A stretch of DNA of 64,000 nucleotides from assembly GCA_013115135.1 (NCBI GenBank), contig JABANP010000022.1, positions 62,001-126,000 on the forward strand. Direction: 5' to 3'. The notes under the pieces are model-generated. The model was not told where the DNA came from. It worked only from the letters and a program-made list of their open reading frames with translations, and ran no database searches. Shown here piece after piece: positions 32,572 through 44,202 of this stretch; position 1 is the first letter of the stretch, and every line of letters starts with the position of its first letter. The DNA comes from Perkinsus olseni. Lineage: Eukaryota > Perkinsozoa > Perkinsida > Perkinsidae. Made by a program: the position numbers and the translations under genes.

Positions 32572-33789
32572 TTACTTCGCACGTGACTTAGTGGCGGTAT
32601 GACGGCAGAGCGGACAGGGGTATGAGCCGACCAGCACACGTCCCTTGCCAAGCTCGTTGGTCAGGTGGTACATAGTCTCCACGTCGAATTGCCAGTACTG
32701 CTTAACTCTGAAGCAATCCTTATAATGGAGGGTGGAGTATGGTCCACGCCAATGGTCTAGGTTATCCGGCTTCCTGGGGTGTACCTTGCCTGTCAGGAGC
32801 CACAGTACCACACCCGCAGATATATTATCCTCGGTCATAAGGTAAGTCTCTGGAACACCCTCCCTCTCTGCGATATACTTCACATACTTTCGAATTTTCT
32901 CATCGCACATCCCAACCATGTAGGATTCGTTGGACAGTTTTGTCGAGTCGGGAACGACCCGGTCCGCACCCTCTTCCAACTCTCTCAGGCGATCCTCGTC
33001 GAACTTAAGCTCCATCTCCCTGAATAACAATGAAGGGAGAATAGAGAGGGGTAGCAGCCGAGTGATGAAGATGAAATGGATAACTAAATCATGTACAAAG
33101 TGATAATATTATCAGGGAACCCTTACGGTATATATTGATCGAGGCTCGTGAATATTCTTGATATCCTGAGGCCCTCCCCGGTAACAGGCGTATCCAGTTT
33201 TAGCCAGGTAACCCATTGAACCTAAAAGGACATGCATTATCCGAGGGAACACCAGCAGCAGCGAAAACCGACGAATCGCGCTCTTTCCTCGGGAAGGTCG
33301 CGCTTGAGAATCTCGAGCTGAACGGCTTCGCATCCTCTGCGGCGATCATCGAGATCCTTGACCTTCGAACTTGGTGGGCTCGGGAATGGCAGCGAGCTCG
33401 GGAAGGGGACCAAATTAATGTCTCCCTTATCTCTTAGGCGAACTAACATCTCGTACTCCCATGGTGGCAAATAACTCATTTCGTCGTTCAGGGGAACATC
33501 CAGCAGGAATCCATATCTGAGAATAACCAGTCCGACCCCCATGAGGGAAGCTGCTGATGCATCACTCGGAGGAAGTTATATTCTGAACTTTAAAGGTTAT
33601 CCCTCCTCTGGCCTGAGACAGCAGCAGCAGCACTCGAGTCGCATAAGAACTCCTCATTATCCAAGCTGTTCGATAGACCCACCTTAGTATCGACTGGACG
33701 GCCACGATCAGCCCCCCCCCGCTCAATATTCCCTCCGCCGGGCAAAGGGTGAGAGCAACAATAGCGAAGTAGGGCGATGATGTGGGCAT
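32572..33789 (-). CDS. Unknown duplicated family, copy B (possibly secreted), multi-exon
   Basis: Tandem paralogue of copy A with the same exon order. Exon 1 from ATG 33789: MPTSSPYFAIVALTLCPAEG, a possible signal peptide, then a run of nine G (33712-33720, C on the plus strand) after which the frame that matches copy A is shifted by one base. The second exon contains RYGFLLDVPLNDEMSYLPPW, LPFPSPPSSKVK and GCEAVQLEILKRDLPEERAR; the third contains SMGYLAKTGYACYRGG; the last starts MELKFDEDRLRELEEGAD and includes VLWLLTGKVHPRKPDNLDHW. Its C-terminus differs from copy A and ends in a Cys/His segment, CPLCRHTATKSRAK, at 32572. The last exon is more conserved between copies than the first, pointing to constraint there. 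Confidence 0.65.
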
Positions 33790-35127
33790 GATAAAGGCGA
33801 TGAGCTACCACTATGACTGGCAGATCACTCACACTGTGAGTCTCACAGGCAGTCCTCTAACTTCGACAATCTATATCATTCATCTCCGTCTTTCTCATTA
33901 TTCAACTCCCAGAGCAAGCCTGGATGTCTTGCCCTCTTGTGATTTTTCGACCGTAATGGATCTTTCCATTGGCGGAATAAAACGGGGACTTCTCCGGGGT
34001 GAGACAGAGATCAGTGCAATCAGCTTGTAAGGAATCCCGACAGCCCCGCAAGGAGCCCCACTGTGACCGAGCATCTTAAATACAGTTAGTTCGAGACAAA
34101 AATCATTCCAACCAGGTTGGACTCAATACTGATGACCTAATGATGATAATGCGAGCGGGTATTTCCACTGCATTCATGCTCCCGAAGCTTTGGTCTTGCG
34201 AGTATAAAAGCTTCAATAAGACAAGGAAGGCGTTCGGTTGATTCCCAATGGCCAGAAACTTCGCTCTGTAAACGGTCCGCAACTCCCCCCGCCCCGAAGC
34301 GGGCAGTTGCGACCCATGAATTAGAGTCTATCAATCAGCGATCTGTTTCAGCGACACTTCTAGGTTGTGGCGCTCATGCGTACCCGAAATGACGAACAGG
34401 TGACTTCATGTTCATGCTAGAGTCGATAGAAGAACCTCTACCTGAACCGGCTTTCGTATATCAGACGGGAAGATCAACGATCTCATAAAGCAACTGACCG
34501 CATAAGTCAACGCTGACTAGGCCTTCGACCTCATCATCATCGCCGACTAATGGGACGACAGATTCTGTTAAAGTACCGAGAGAACAGGCAAGAGGGGTGG
34601 TTGATGCGCCCATAACCATCATGAGGGCTCACTTGGATCGAAGACAGACAGCTTCCCTAGAACACAAGTGAGCTTGATCATTTCCGAGCTGGGCCGGCGT
34701 GAAGAGGTTTGCTGCTCTTGGATGATGCACGAAATTCGCAATAAGAGACTGCTGTTGCAAATGGAGTGCGCCCGAGAGACTGGACCAGAACGTCGGAACG
34801 ATTCGCAATTCGCAACGATTACTATTGAGCAATTTACAGCGTAGGCCCTTGAAGGCGAAACTATCGGAGAACGGAGAAACCGAGATGCCTCGTCGATAGC
34901 CACGACGTCGGTGAGCCAATTCACCAGTGCTCGGCAGTGACAACTCTACACATACAGCAGCTGATGCCTAGGAACGAGAGGCGGCTGTCAGAAGATTATA
35001 ACGACAGATCACAACCAGCGGCGAAAGAAAGCACTCAACGGTAGTTACAGTCCACCACCACGTGAATGCAAAGTAGCAGTGGTCGTAGTTCGGGAAGGTA
35101 TACACCATTATCGTGAAGAAGGATGAA
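33790..35127. other. Gene-poor region
   Basis: About 1.3 kb between copy B and the HAD gene. Two overlapping minus-strand frames around 34.62-34.94 kb were considered but show neither domain nor clear splice structure. No other feature seen. Confidence 0.4.
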
Positions 35128-36464
35128 TCATTCGTGCAGGCCCATCAGGCGCAAAACATTTTCCTTGTCAAGCAAGTTCTGGAATACCGTATGGTTCTCT
35201 GATGTTGCTTGCTGTACGCTGTCAAGTTGCTCAGCAGTGAATGTCCCTGTAGTCACTCCAATGGCGAAGGCACCCTGAAATGATGAATAACCATCATAAA
35301 ATACGGTAGAATACAAAGGTCACTGATGGCCGTTCCCTCACCCCGTCAATCGCAGCTTCGATGTCGCTCGGAGCATCGCCGACATGAAAGTGTCTGAGAG
35401 TGAATGATCGCTGATACTCGTACGATGGAGTAGCTCGTAGGGAGGAGAAGCAGAGTCGAAGAGAGAGCATTCAGATGGAGCCACCGAACCACAATGCTTG
35501 CGTGAGCATTGTGTGACGCTCCGAAAAACGCAGTCTAAGACAGGAGCCCTAGAGCGGAAAGCGTAGGGGAGGGCGGCGAACTTACTTTCCTATATTAGGA
35601 AAAGCGGAGTCAGCCTTGCTGCGGGCCAAACGAACAAGCTCCGTTCGATAAGGCGAGTCGTTACCTCCGAAGGCACCAACCTGAGGATGTGATTACCTCT
35701 ACAACGTGATGTGTGATGAGCGGAAGAATGATTACTCTAATCGGATCAGTGGTGAAGTATTGCTCGATGCCTAGGGCGCGCATCTTCGCCCATCCAATGG
35801 ACTCGACATTGCCTGTGACCAATCCAACGATGACCTGTCAAAGAGGAGGGCATGGTGACACGTCCAATACAATCAGCAGACCGCAAGAAGGTAGTCCTAC
35901 CTTGTCTTTGTAGTTCTCAGAGAGCGTTTTCAACAACGACTCGACACCCGGTAGGATCTCCAAACCCTCACCGAACTTCTCGAAATGTTCACGTCCGAAT
36001 TTGTCCATAACCTGAAGGTCTAAGAAATGGCCCGCTGGAACGGTCCTCCAGAAGTGGTCATAGGGAGGCGAAGACCGTACCTTCATAACGGCGGCAACCT
36101 TATCGTCGGTCACTTCCTCAGGCGGGCATCCGTAGTGGACAGCGAGATCTCTCGCGATTAACATGTCAGTCATACCATGATGAGGAATCTGTAAGAGAAA
36201 TGCCGGTTTCCTTCGAAGACCTCTGCCGTTGGCACCAAGCTAAGGGGCACATGCCAGCCCAGCTCATCTATCAACTCTTACAGCAGTAACGTCCGCATCG
36301 TCGATGTCAAAGACCTCCTTCATGCCAGCAGCGAACGCGAGATGGTGCCATCTGTTGCGCTCGGCGCTATTGGCCCCAACTGACCGAACAAGCGTTCCAT
36401 CGACATCAAAGGTCACTAGAATATGGGTGTCTTGCTGCTGCTGCTGCTGGACGGAGGTGGACAT
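35128..36464 (-). CDS. HAD-superfamily phosphatase (phosphoglycolate-phosphatase-like), multi-exon
   Basis: Haloacid dehalogenase fold hydrolase. From ATG 36464, after a poly-Gln stretch, motif I is TFDVDGTLVRSVG (nucleophile Asp and acid/base Asp both present). The helical cap follows in exons with HGMTDMLIARDLAVHYGCPP and KFGREHFEKFGEGLEILPG. Motif II with its Thr is in VIVGLVTGNVESIGWAKM; motif III should include the Lys near RTELVRLARSKA; motif IV is FHVGDAPSDIEAA, with the Mg-binding Asp residues. The C-terminus runs AIGVTTGTFTAEQLDSV to the stop at 35128. At least four short introns are needed. Likely a small-metabolite phosphatase in the cytosol; the substrate cannot be assigned. Confidence 0.85.
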
Positions 36465-36890
36465 ACTGGCTTCACCAGAAATAGTCAGACGTAAGTTAAA
36501 CTGCGCTACGAACTAGACCGATGTCTGGAACACCTCCTCCTTCTTGAGCAGCAGGACGAGGACACAACGTCACAGGAGAACTCAACACCATGGGGCCTAT
36601 CAAACCTATTAGACATGTAATATTAGCTGGCAAACTATTTGCAACCCGGCTGGAACTCGTTTGAGACCGTAGCCAGTCGCAGCGTTTGGTCAAATATAAG
36701 TAGAGAGGACGAGGGCATATCAGAGTCACTCGACAGTGGTCCGATAAAGTACAGAAGAGTGTCACCTACGCCATGGCATAACTACCGGAAACGACACTTG
36801 CTAGAGAACTCGATAGTGATAAGGCATGATATAATAGTTATAGTACGTCGAAACACAGAGAGGTGAACTGGCGAGCAGCGGCGGTCAACT
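36465..36890. other. Spacer, no gene seen
   Basis: Between the HAD start and the SulP stop. Likely the HAD promoter and SulP 3' UTR. Confidence 0.4.
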
Positions 36891-39800
36891 TCAAGCCGTA
36901 GGGTTGTCCCCTCCAAACGCTGGCGGCGCGGACCTGCAAACCCAAAAGATGTCAGTTGGGTCGTGGACCGCGGGCTCGACAAACCAGGTAATGCTTCTTG
37001 CAAGGGATGAGGGAAGGCAGGGATGAACAGTGTACCCGAACTCACCCTTTCCTGTGATGCAGCCCCTGATGCGAGAACTCTCCCAACTCCATATCGTAGC
37101 CTCCGCTGGCTTGTAGTAGCTCCTCGTTTACATAACGACGTGCTCTCCGAGGTGCAGGGGAATGATGAGCACTACTGCCAAATGCTACCTACAAAAGCAT
37201 GAGAGGCTCTCAGGCAATGACCCAAGGCCAGGTCGCTCCGCCCACCGCCTACCTCTTCGCCCCAGCGCTCGACCGAAAGCATTCGTTTATGGTACGTGAT
37301 AGGCTCGTAGTACTTGTCAATGACCACCATTTCGTGGATCAGGTCCTCAGCCTGATGACGATGAGACAGTTGATGTAGCGAACACCAGCTGTCCGCGTTG
37401 TACTTTCGCGAGCACAGCATGATCAGTCTTCTTAACCGACTTCACAATGATCCGTTTGCCGGCGTGGCTGTACCTGAAAGGCAGACTTGACACTTCAGTC
37501 AACAGGAGCTATTCGAGAAGTGTATCGCGACAAACGAGAGCGATGGTGTTTTTCAACGTAAATAAGTACGATAGGACCATCAGCAGCTGCGGGGGATGCA
37601 CGCGTGAGAAAACGCAACATCCTCAGCCACGGAGAACTACCGTTCGGCGAGGGTGTTGATGGCTTCCATGGCGCTGTATCCGTGAATATCAGCATTTTGA
37701 CAATGGAGCTCGACCGTGTCTGGATCAGACGCTATATCGAAGGCCTCTAGGAAGTCCGATGAGGAGGCGAAGCAGAGGGGGCCGTGCAGGTCATAGACCT
37801 AGACAAGATTACACGATCGAGAGGACATAACGTAGGGGGGTGGTCACCTTGAGTTCATCAGTGCTCATATCCGGCCGTTCGACTACACTCAGGCTCTTGT
37901 GGCTCTGCCAGGAGAATAGGAGGGCCTACCAATGAAGACCACAGCCATCATCCAAAGGACACCCAAGGGCTGCTCGACGACGGGTACTCACTTGAAGGCA
38001 CACGCCGACTCCCACGGCGATCGCCAGGTCAGTGAGGAGGGTCACCACAGTCACGACTACTATTATGAGCACATCCCCACGGGGCAGCTTCCTCGAGCCC
38101 CGAAGGATATACCGTTGGACCAGTTTGTTCCTAGAAACGGAAAACACTCGGAGGCCTACTCCGGCCACCTATACTCACGAGCGCATCTGCTTGGTCATGA
38201 GGGCCGCCGCTACCATACCGAATGTCGACCACTCGAAGGTATGGATAACCACGCAGAACATGACACCCACCAAGGCCGCAATGGGGATGATGTTGATGGC
38301 GTGGTAGACGAACTGAACGGGAGGAAGCAATGACTCCACAGCATCGCCAGAAACACGGAAACGGGAATCAAGAGTTCTGGGATCCCCATTACTAAAGTCT
38401 CATCAGCTAACTACAGCCGTCTACTACACGGACGTTCACGGAAGAGGTCGAGAGTATCTTACGACCTCGTGGATTACCAAGAGAATGAATAGCGTAAAGA
38501 TACCCGCCACAAATCCAGAGAGCCTTGAAGTGCCACCAGACTTGATGTTGATCATTGACTGCCCAATCATAGCGCACCCGCCCATACCGCCGAACGTACC
38601 TAGCAGGGTCAAACTGATACGAATTAGCGGGGAAAACTCTGGTGGACATAGTTTCATAAAGGGGCATGCAACGAAACACGGCGATCCCGAATTCAGTCGG
38701 TTAAACAAGCTTGAGGGCTACAAAGTATTTTCAAATTCGGCAATGACCTACCAGTGATAAGCTGGGCTAGCCCTTGCCCCCAACACTCCCTATTAGGGTT
38801 CCCTTTGGTCTGCGTTATCTCATCAATCAGGTTTAGCGTTAGCAGCGACTCGATAATCCCTGAGCATCATGGACGGCGTAGGGAGGAACCAACAGGAAAA
38901 ATTTCAAGTCTTCAACGTACAGCTGTAGCGGACTCACCGATAAGAGCAATGACTATGGCATGAGGGAGTATGAAGGTGAACAGATCCCAATCGAAGGTCG
39001 GCAGCTGCCAACGATCGTCGAACCATATAGGGATTGGGAAGTAGCCCTGAGGCGGCGGAGGTGGGGGCCAGCCGGCTGCCAGTACTCAGTGCGCTCCTCA
39101 CCTTCACCGAGGCTATGTCCTCGACAAGACGAGTAGGCCATCCAACCTGTCTGTATATACCCCATTCAACACCGGTGGCGATGACGATGCCTGAAAATAC
39201 AACAACACTGAAATTGGGCGAGATCGCCGCTAGTGGCCTACCCGTGAGGGCACTGGGGAAGCGCGTGAACTTTGGCAGGACGAAAGTGACGGTCATGGTG
39301 ATCGCCACCAGAAGGAGCATCTTGAGGATATCATCCCAAGGCAGCCACGGCTCGCCATCGGTAAGGACCTATGACCCATCACAGCCATCACTGAACACCA
39401 CTACCCGGATCGAATCAGCTGCACTTCCATCAGCAGGAAGGATCGACAGCCCATTGTCCCACGCGAGCAGTCCAACAGTCGCTGCCAAGATCTCACCTCG
39501 AAGGCTGTGAGCCTTCGCGCCGGGCCGACAGCATTTCCTTGCGTCCATTTGAACGCCTCAAGCTGGGCGAGAAATATAACAATCGCCAAACCGTCCACAA
39601 AGCCTATCATCACCTGAAAGAGCTTCATTCAGCGGACACCGAATCCGCGGCGAGAAAATATCAGCACGCGATGCTACTACCGGTGCTGATATCATGCGTA
39701 GGAGTTTACCAGCCCGGAAAACGCCGAACAGGATTTGAATAACTCCAGCCAACATGACCGTGTAGAAGAGGTACCCTATGCCTGACAAGCATCAGCCCAG

Positions 39801-40711
39801 TGCCGCCCCATGATGCCTGGCCTACAGCAGTAGCCTTACCTTTAGCTACGATGGGCGGCATGACCACTGCTGTGGAGCCGGTTGCTCCCGATATCTGTCC
39901 AGGACGGCCGCCAGCAAGAGACGTGATCACACCCATCATCCACGCTGCCTGAGATACTATGGCTGATACACGACTGAGTAGACATGGCGAACAGGAGTGA
40001 AGGTCACCTGCAGTCCAACGACCGGGTCAACGTTTGCGACGAATGAAAACGCTACAGCTTCCGGCACCTAACAGGAAGCCATGTAACAAGGCGTTAGAGA
40101 GCGGCAGCGATCTGGGCGAGGAAAGCCTGCGCGGGACGCCAGCAAGTTGCCGATAGAACCTGGGCCAAGGCCACTGTTAGGCCACTAAGGAAGTCCAGTT
40201 TATGAAGCTTCAGCCATCGCCAAGTCCATTTACTCCAACCCTGCGCCTTCTTTAACACCGCAGACTTCTCGCTACCGGACTCTTCACTACTACTAACCTG
40301 CGGAACAAACGCTTGCTCGGAGGCCGACGATGCCCTTTCGTGATAAAGTCCCCACCGAGTGGAAGAGTTTCGAAGACGACTATTGTACAGAATCGGCGGG
40401 ACAGCCGGCGCCCTCTGTGCTGAGAGTCCACGTGGAGACTGTACCATGTACAGCACGATATACGAGGAGAACTTCTATCAATGAAGTCCCCGTGGCTGAA
40501 ATTCCATTGATGTTTCGACCCGTACGATGAAGTGGCAATGGACCGAGTCGACTCTATGACTGACGACACCCGATACTACGTCATGTGAGAGGCTCGCCTC
40601 ATAGACTGGGCTCGGCTTAGAAGACTCCGACGGCGTGAAATCCTTAGCCTCTGCTGAACCTGCGTCGCGATCCACCCGGACTGGACCGTCACTGGCCTGC
40701 CGAGAGTCCAT
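36891..40711 (-). CDS. SulP-family anion transporter with C-terminal STAS domain, many exons
   Basis: SulP (SLC26-like) permease for sulfate or related anions. In order from the likely ATG 40711 ([13 protein letters not shown]): hydrophilic N-terminus; [18 protein letters not shown] TM1 (read as [15 protein letters not shown] near 40.2 kb); [20 protein letters not shown] after an intron; [20 protein letters not shown] and [54 protein letters not shown], a SulP hallmark; further TM segments to about 38 kb; then a STAS-like segment near 37.5-37.8 kb with [21 protein letters not shown] basic cytosolic tail ends about TGA 36891. The permease core is of the bacterial-like SulP type. Introns are numerous and the number of TM helices was not fully resolved. 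Confidence 0.85.
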
Positions 40712-41895
40712 GGCCAAAAACAACTGCTACCAGCAAACAATCTGCAGGGCTCCGGTTCCCTCCCACAGCCTCGTCCCACTTGCTCAACTCGGGGAATCTC
40801 CTTTCACTTCGAAACAGTCGATTTATCATGCTCAGAAACTGCGCCATCCCGCGCCTTCTCCATTATTGATTTGCGGAACATATGGGTACTATAGCCACTC
40901 ACAGGCTTCTGCATCCGCTCCCACCACCACTGGTCGCCGTAACTCACACAGAGCTCCGAACCTGGCAAAATGGACGCGACTTTTACTCAGAAGAAAATTG
41001 CCGACTCGCACGGTACGGCAGAAGACATTCTGTCTCAGGCTTGCTGCAACCTAAGATACTCCGACCCCCCGATTCTTACCAGCCGGAATGTCTTCTGTGG
41101 CCTTCATGACCATCACCACATGCCTGCCATCTATTGTTCGCTCAACGTTATACCTCAAGTTGGGCTTATCCGAGTGATTATACAACGACCCAAACCCCAA
41201 AGGGAGATACAACCTGCCAAGAAAGATCGACTCAGTTCATATCTTAGGTCCACCCATGCTCATCACGAAGAACGGGCATTATTACATTCGGTCATCATTC
41301 AAATGGGAGCATTCCCCTGGGAACTCGTACACATAATCCTCGAGCCGCGTACCCTCCACGGCCGAACTCGTCGAGTCCGCAGCACTTATCTAAGAAACAC
41401 ATAGTCGAAGAGTCCCCGAACGCTCCTGCGTGTCTACACTCTTCCTCGTGAAGCCCAAGGTGGGGCAGACTTCGACCACGGTTCCCTTCGCGACGTCAGC
41501 ATTAGCGAAGACACCAAGGCCTGAGAGATGGTCCGCAGGTCTCACACCAGCCGGGATTACGCTGTCCTCCCGGGTTTATCGGGCATCAACATGATAAGGC
41601 GGACGTGTAGAGAATAACGCCCGTCCGACTGGGAAGCGTTCGTAGATGCATTTTCAGCTATCACCTTGAATGGGGGATTGTCGAACTTCCACGGGTCCAT
41701 TAGACCAGATCGCTTCGGTGTGAGGCATCTTAGTTTTGACCCGGAGACGCGAGGAGGTCGATACCCGATTCTGGAGGATACCGGATAGCCTGCTCAGCAT
41801 AGGGGAAAATTAACTAATCATCAAGACACTGGCTATTCATCGACCACGTACCACCGGCGTCTCCAAGAGGGAATAGCCGCATTCAGCGCCCGGTC

Positions 41896-41932
41896 AATTT
41901 TTTTCTTCGTCGGGTGAATTTTTTTCTTCGTC
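41896..41932. repeat. Direct repeat of AATTTTTTTCTTCGTC
   Basis: The same 16-mer occurs at 41896-41911 and 41917-41932, a 21-bp period, in an otherwise unstructured flank. Confidence 0.85.
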
Positions 41933-42008
41933 TGCGCAACTTTTTTAAGGACACTTCCCGCGCGTAACTCCCACCTCTTACACACCCCAGCTTTCGGGTT
42001 TTTGGTGA

Positions 42009-42029
42009 AGGTCGCCCTTCGGGCGACCT
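42009..42029. repeat. Perfect inverted repeat (9-bp arms, 3-nt loop)
   Basis: AGGTCGCCC-TTC-GGGCGACCT. A stable GC-rich stem in single-stranded DNA or RNA. Confidence 0.9.
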
Positions 42030-42118
42030 GAGTCGGGTTTCGGGTTCACGGGGGTAACGGTCTGTACTCCACTAGGTCTTGGTTTTCTTTTTTAACGCCT
42101 ACCATCCGATCATGACAT

Positions 42119-42148
42119 GTGATGTCATGACAGGGATCATGACATCAC
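42119..42148. repeat. Perfect inverted repeat (12-bp arms, 6-nt loop)
   Basis: GTGATGTCATGA-CAGGGA-TCATGACATCAC. The left arm can also pair with an upstream CATGACAT copy, so two alternative hairpins compete for the same sequence. Confidence 0.9.
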
Positions 42149-42196
42149 ACTACAAAATACGGTTTCTGATCTTTCTTGACTGCAACAAGAAAACTA

Positions 42197-42228
42197 TTGA
42201 AGAGGCAAGACAAATCTTGCCTCTTCAA
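42197..42228. repeat. Perfect inverted repeat (14-bp arms, 4-nt loop)
   Basis: TTGAAGAGGCAAGA-CAAA-TCTTGCCTCTTCAA, uninterrupted. About 75 nt downstream is a GGTTCGATCCC box resembling a Pol III box B. Confidence 0.92.
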
Positions 42229-43788
42229 AGAACATTCTTGGCGCGCGCCCGAAAATGCCCTCCAAGAGATGCTCTCAGCTTCTAACCCAGGGCGAAGGAT
42301 TCCGCGCAGGTTCGATCCCCCCGTAGTCCGTTTCTTCGCCCCTTTACCTGCACCCATTCAACATGTCCATGCCTTCTTCGTACAACGGTCCTCAGACCCC
42401 ACAGCTGCCTGCGGCGATCCTTACGAGTGTTCATGTGCATCTGGATCGCTCATAGGAGGGGGAGTTTCGAGGTGGGTTGAAGCTGCTCAGCATGAAAGGT
42501 ACACTATTTTTTCGGGGAGGCTGCCGCACTCAAGGGTTACGGAATCGCACCCTGCGTCAATCTGCTTAGGAGCGTCAGGCTCATGGAGGACTCAGCAAGG
42601 TCTGCGCATAAAACGTTCAAGACAGGGATCCTGTCTTAAATGAGTCTGTCTTCAATTTTAAGGCATTGCTCTCACTCGTTCCGGCCATTGGCGTCACTGG
42701 GTGGGCGCAATCAAGAGGGAGGCTGCTGAACCTCCTAGATTCGACCACCTCGACAATTCGACTTTGGACGCTATTACCTCTAGAGCGCGTGATGCCAGTT
42801 TCGTCTCCGAGGTGAACGTCAACATAGGCGAGAATGAGCTCAAGGGGCGCCTCCCGGAGGGCGCGTCGGTCGCGCTCCGCGCTTCATACGTAGAGCTTTC
42901 GGTGCACTGGAATGGTTGGCTAGTAGAGAGGTCGCTAAGGAGTGTCAGCCTGAACTTAGGAGGCAGATAGTCAACGCTTAACGTCGCTATTTCGCGGGTA
43001 CGCGAGAAGTTCCCAAAGATTCACGGTTACGCGAAACCTGAGCGTTAGACGCTGAAGGCGGACATGCTCCTTCAATCACGTATCAATCATGGCGGTTAGA
43101 TGGATGAGTTGGAAACTGATTCTCCTGCGATCGGGGAAGAAATGGATGGCACTTCGTCTTGAACATCTTCGTGATGATGGAGTTGGAAGCGTAGTGGAAT
43201 CGATGTTCAGCCTACCGTTTGTGGGGTGTAAATTCTACACAAGAATAGCAATCCCAGAGTACGAATGCGGAGAATGCTCACTTCGTCGTACACAGGTCAG
43301 ACTTTCCTGACTAGGTTTCTCTCTTTCTCGAGTACAAAAAGCAGATGTGGAGTGCTGCACAGCTAACATCAATTTCGTGCAAGTCGAGAAGCGAGCCCAT
43401 TGTGTTGTGACTCGCGCAAGATTAGCTACAGGGTGACTTCGGCTGAGAGCATGGGACAAGCGCTGGATGTGCCAACTCTTAGGACTCCTAAGTTTGGAGC
43501 ATCGGCGATAGCTGCCAGCTATTAGCTGGTAACGCAACCACAAGGTGTTGGGTTGGAGCAAAAGATTTCCTCAATATTGTTGAAAAATGATATGACACTG
43601 ATATGACGGAGATTCTTGCACGACAGGCCTGCTAGGATCGCGATCTCGAACGGGCCGAAAAGGATGTATACGCTCATGCAAGAGATACCGAACTTTGATA
43701 GACCGACTAAAAAATAACAATCTCGCCCAGCCAGGTTGTCTGTCACCCAGATAGATGAGCTGACTCTCCATGATCTGTTGGCCCAACA

Positions 43789-44202
43789 TCAGCAGTGCCC
43801 AGGTCTCAGCATGACCCCCTGGCCGTGGAACGCAGTTACTATAGTCTTATCCACCCTTTTGTAGACGAACTTGTAGAGATCACCCGGCAAAATGGTCCTA
43901 AGCCCACAATAGACATTCACCACTTGGCGAAACCTGCGGTAGTTAGGCTTGCTATCGGAGTCAGTCACATAGACGGAGGGTGGGCCTTCATCAACCGTTA
44001 TGTCCTTGCTTTTTTTGAAGTGCGCACCACACTTTACACCCAGCTGCACATCCTCGTGACGGTTAGGGGGCCAATTGACTTGAACACAGACCGTGCCCTG
44101 CGGATTGATGTTCGCGTAATAGGTCCCAGCCGGAGGGCCGGGGCGAGCCAGCGCTGTCACTATCAGAGAGGCGGCGATGTAGACGACTTTGTAGAATATC
44201 AT
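43789..44202 (-). CDS. Small secreted protein of unknown family
   Basis: A single-exon frame of 137 residues from ATG 44202. MIFYKVVYIAASLIVTALA is a clear signal peptide, with probable cleavage before RPGPPAGTYYANIN. The mature part of about 118 residues has Cys residues in GTVCVQVNW, GVKCGAH, VNVYCGLR and a terminal HC, enough for two disulfides, and beta-rich composition. The frame is open 44 codons further upstream, but the ATG at 44202 is preferred because it starts the signal peptide. I do not recognise a family; the protein is probably exported or lumenal. Confidence 0.75.
   Translation of the reverse strand: MIFYKVVYIAASLIVTALARPGPPAGTYYANINPQGTVCVQVNWPPNRHEDVQLGVKCGAHFKKSKDITVDEGPPSVYVTDSDSKPNYRRFRQVVNVYCGLRTILPGDLYKFVYKRVDKTIVTAFHGQGVMLRPGHC

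Larger units (their letters stand above)
40712..43788. other. Gene-poor region with inverted repeats and weak open frames
   Basis: Upstream of SulP. A plus-strand frame at 40970-41404 (144 codons) is His- and Arg-rich with no domain. Around 41.9-42.3 kb are direct and inverted repeats listed separately. Plus-strand frames at 42176-42643 (155 codons) and 42701-42970 (89 codons; begins near GAIKREAAEPPRFDHLDN) are open and in coding-like composition but unrecognised. They may be fragments of a mobile element or of an unannotated gene. Confidence 0.35.

Noticed and set aside
34619..34943. Two overlapping minus-strand frames of about 100 codons
   Set aside because: They overlap in different frames with no domain and no clear exon borders.
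40970..41404. 144-codon plus-strand frame as a gene
   Set aside because: His/Arg-rich, no domain, no splice pattern or recognised neighbours; not enough support.
42295..42325. Possible tRNA at GCAGGTTCGATCCCC
   Set aside because: The box B is good but the T-stem does not pair and no cloverleaf can be drawn. Kept only as part of the repeat-rich patch.
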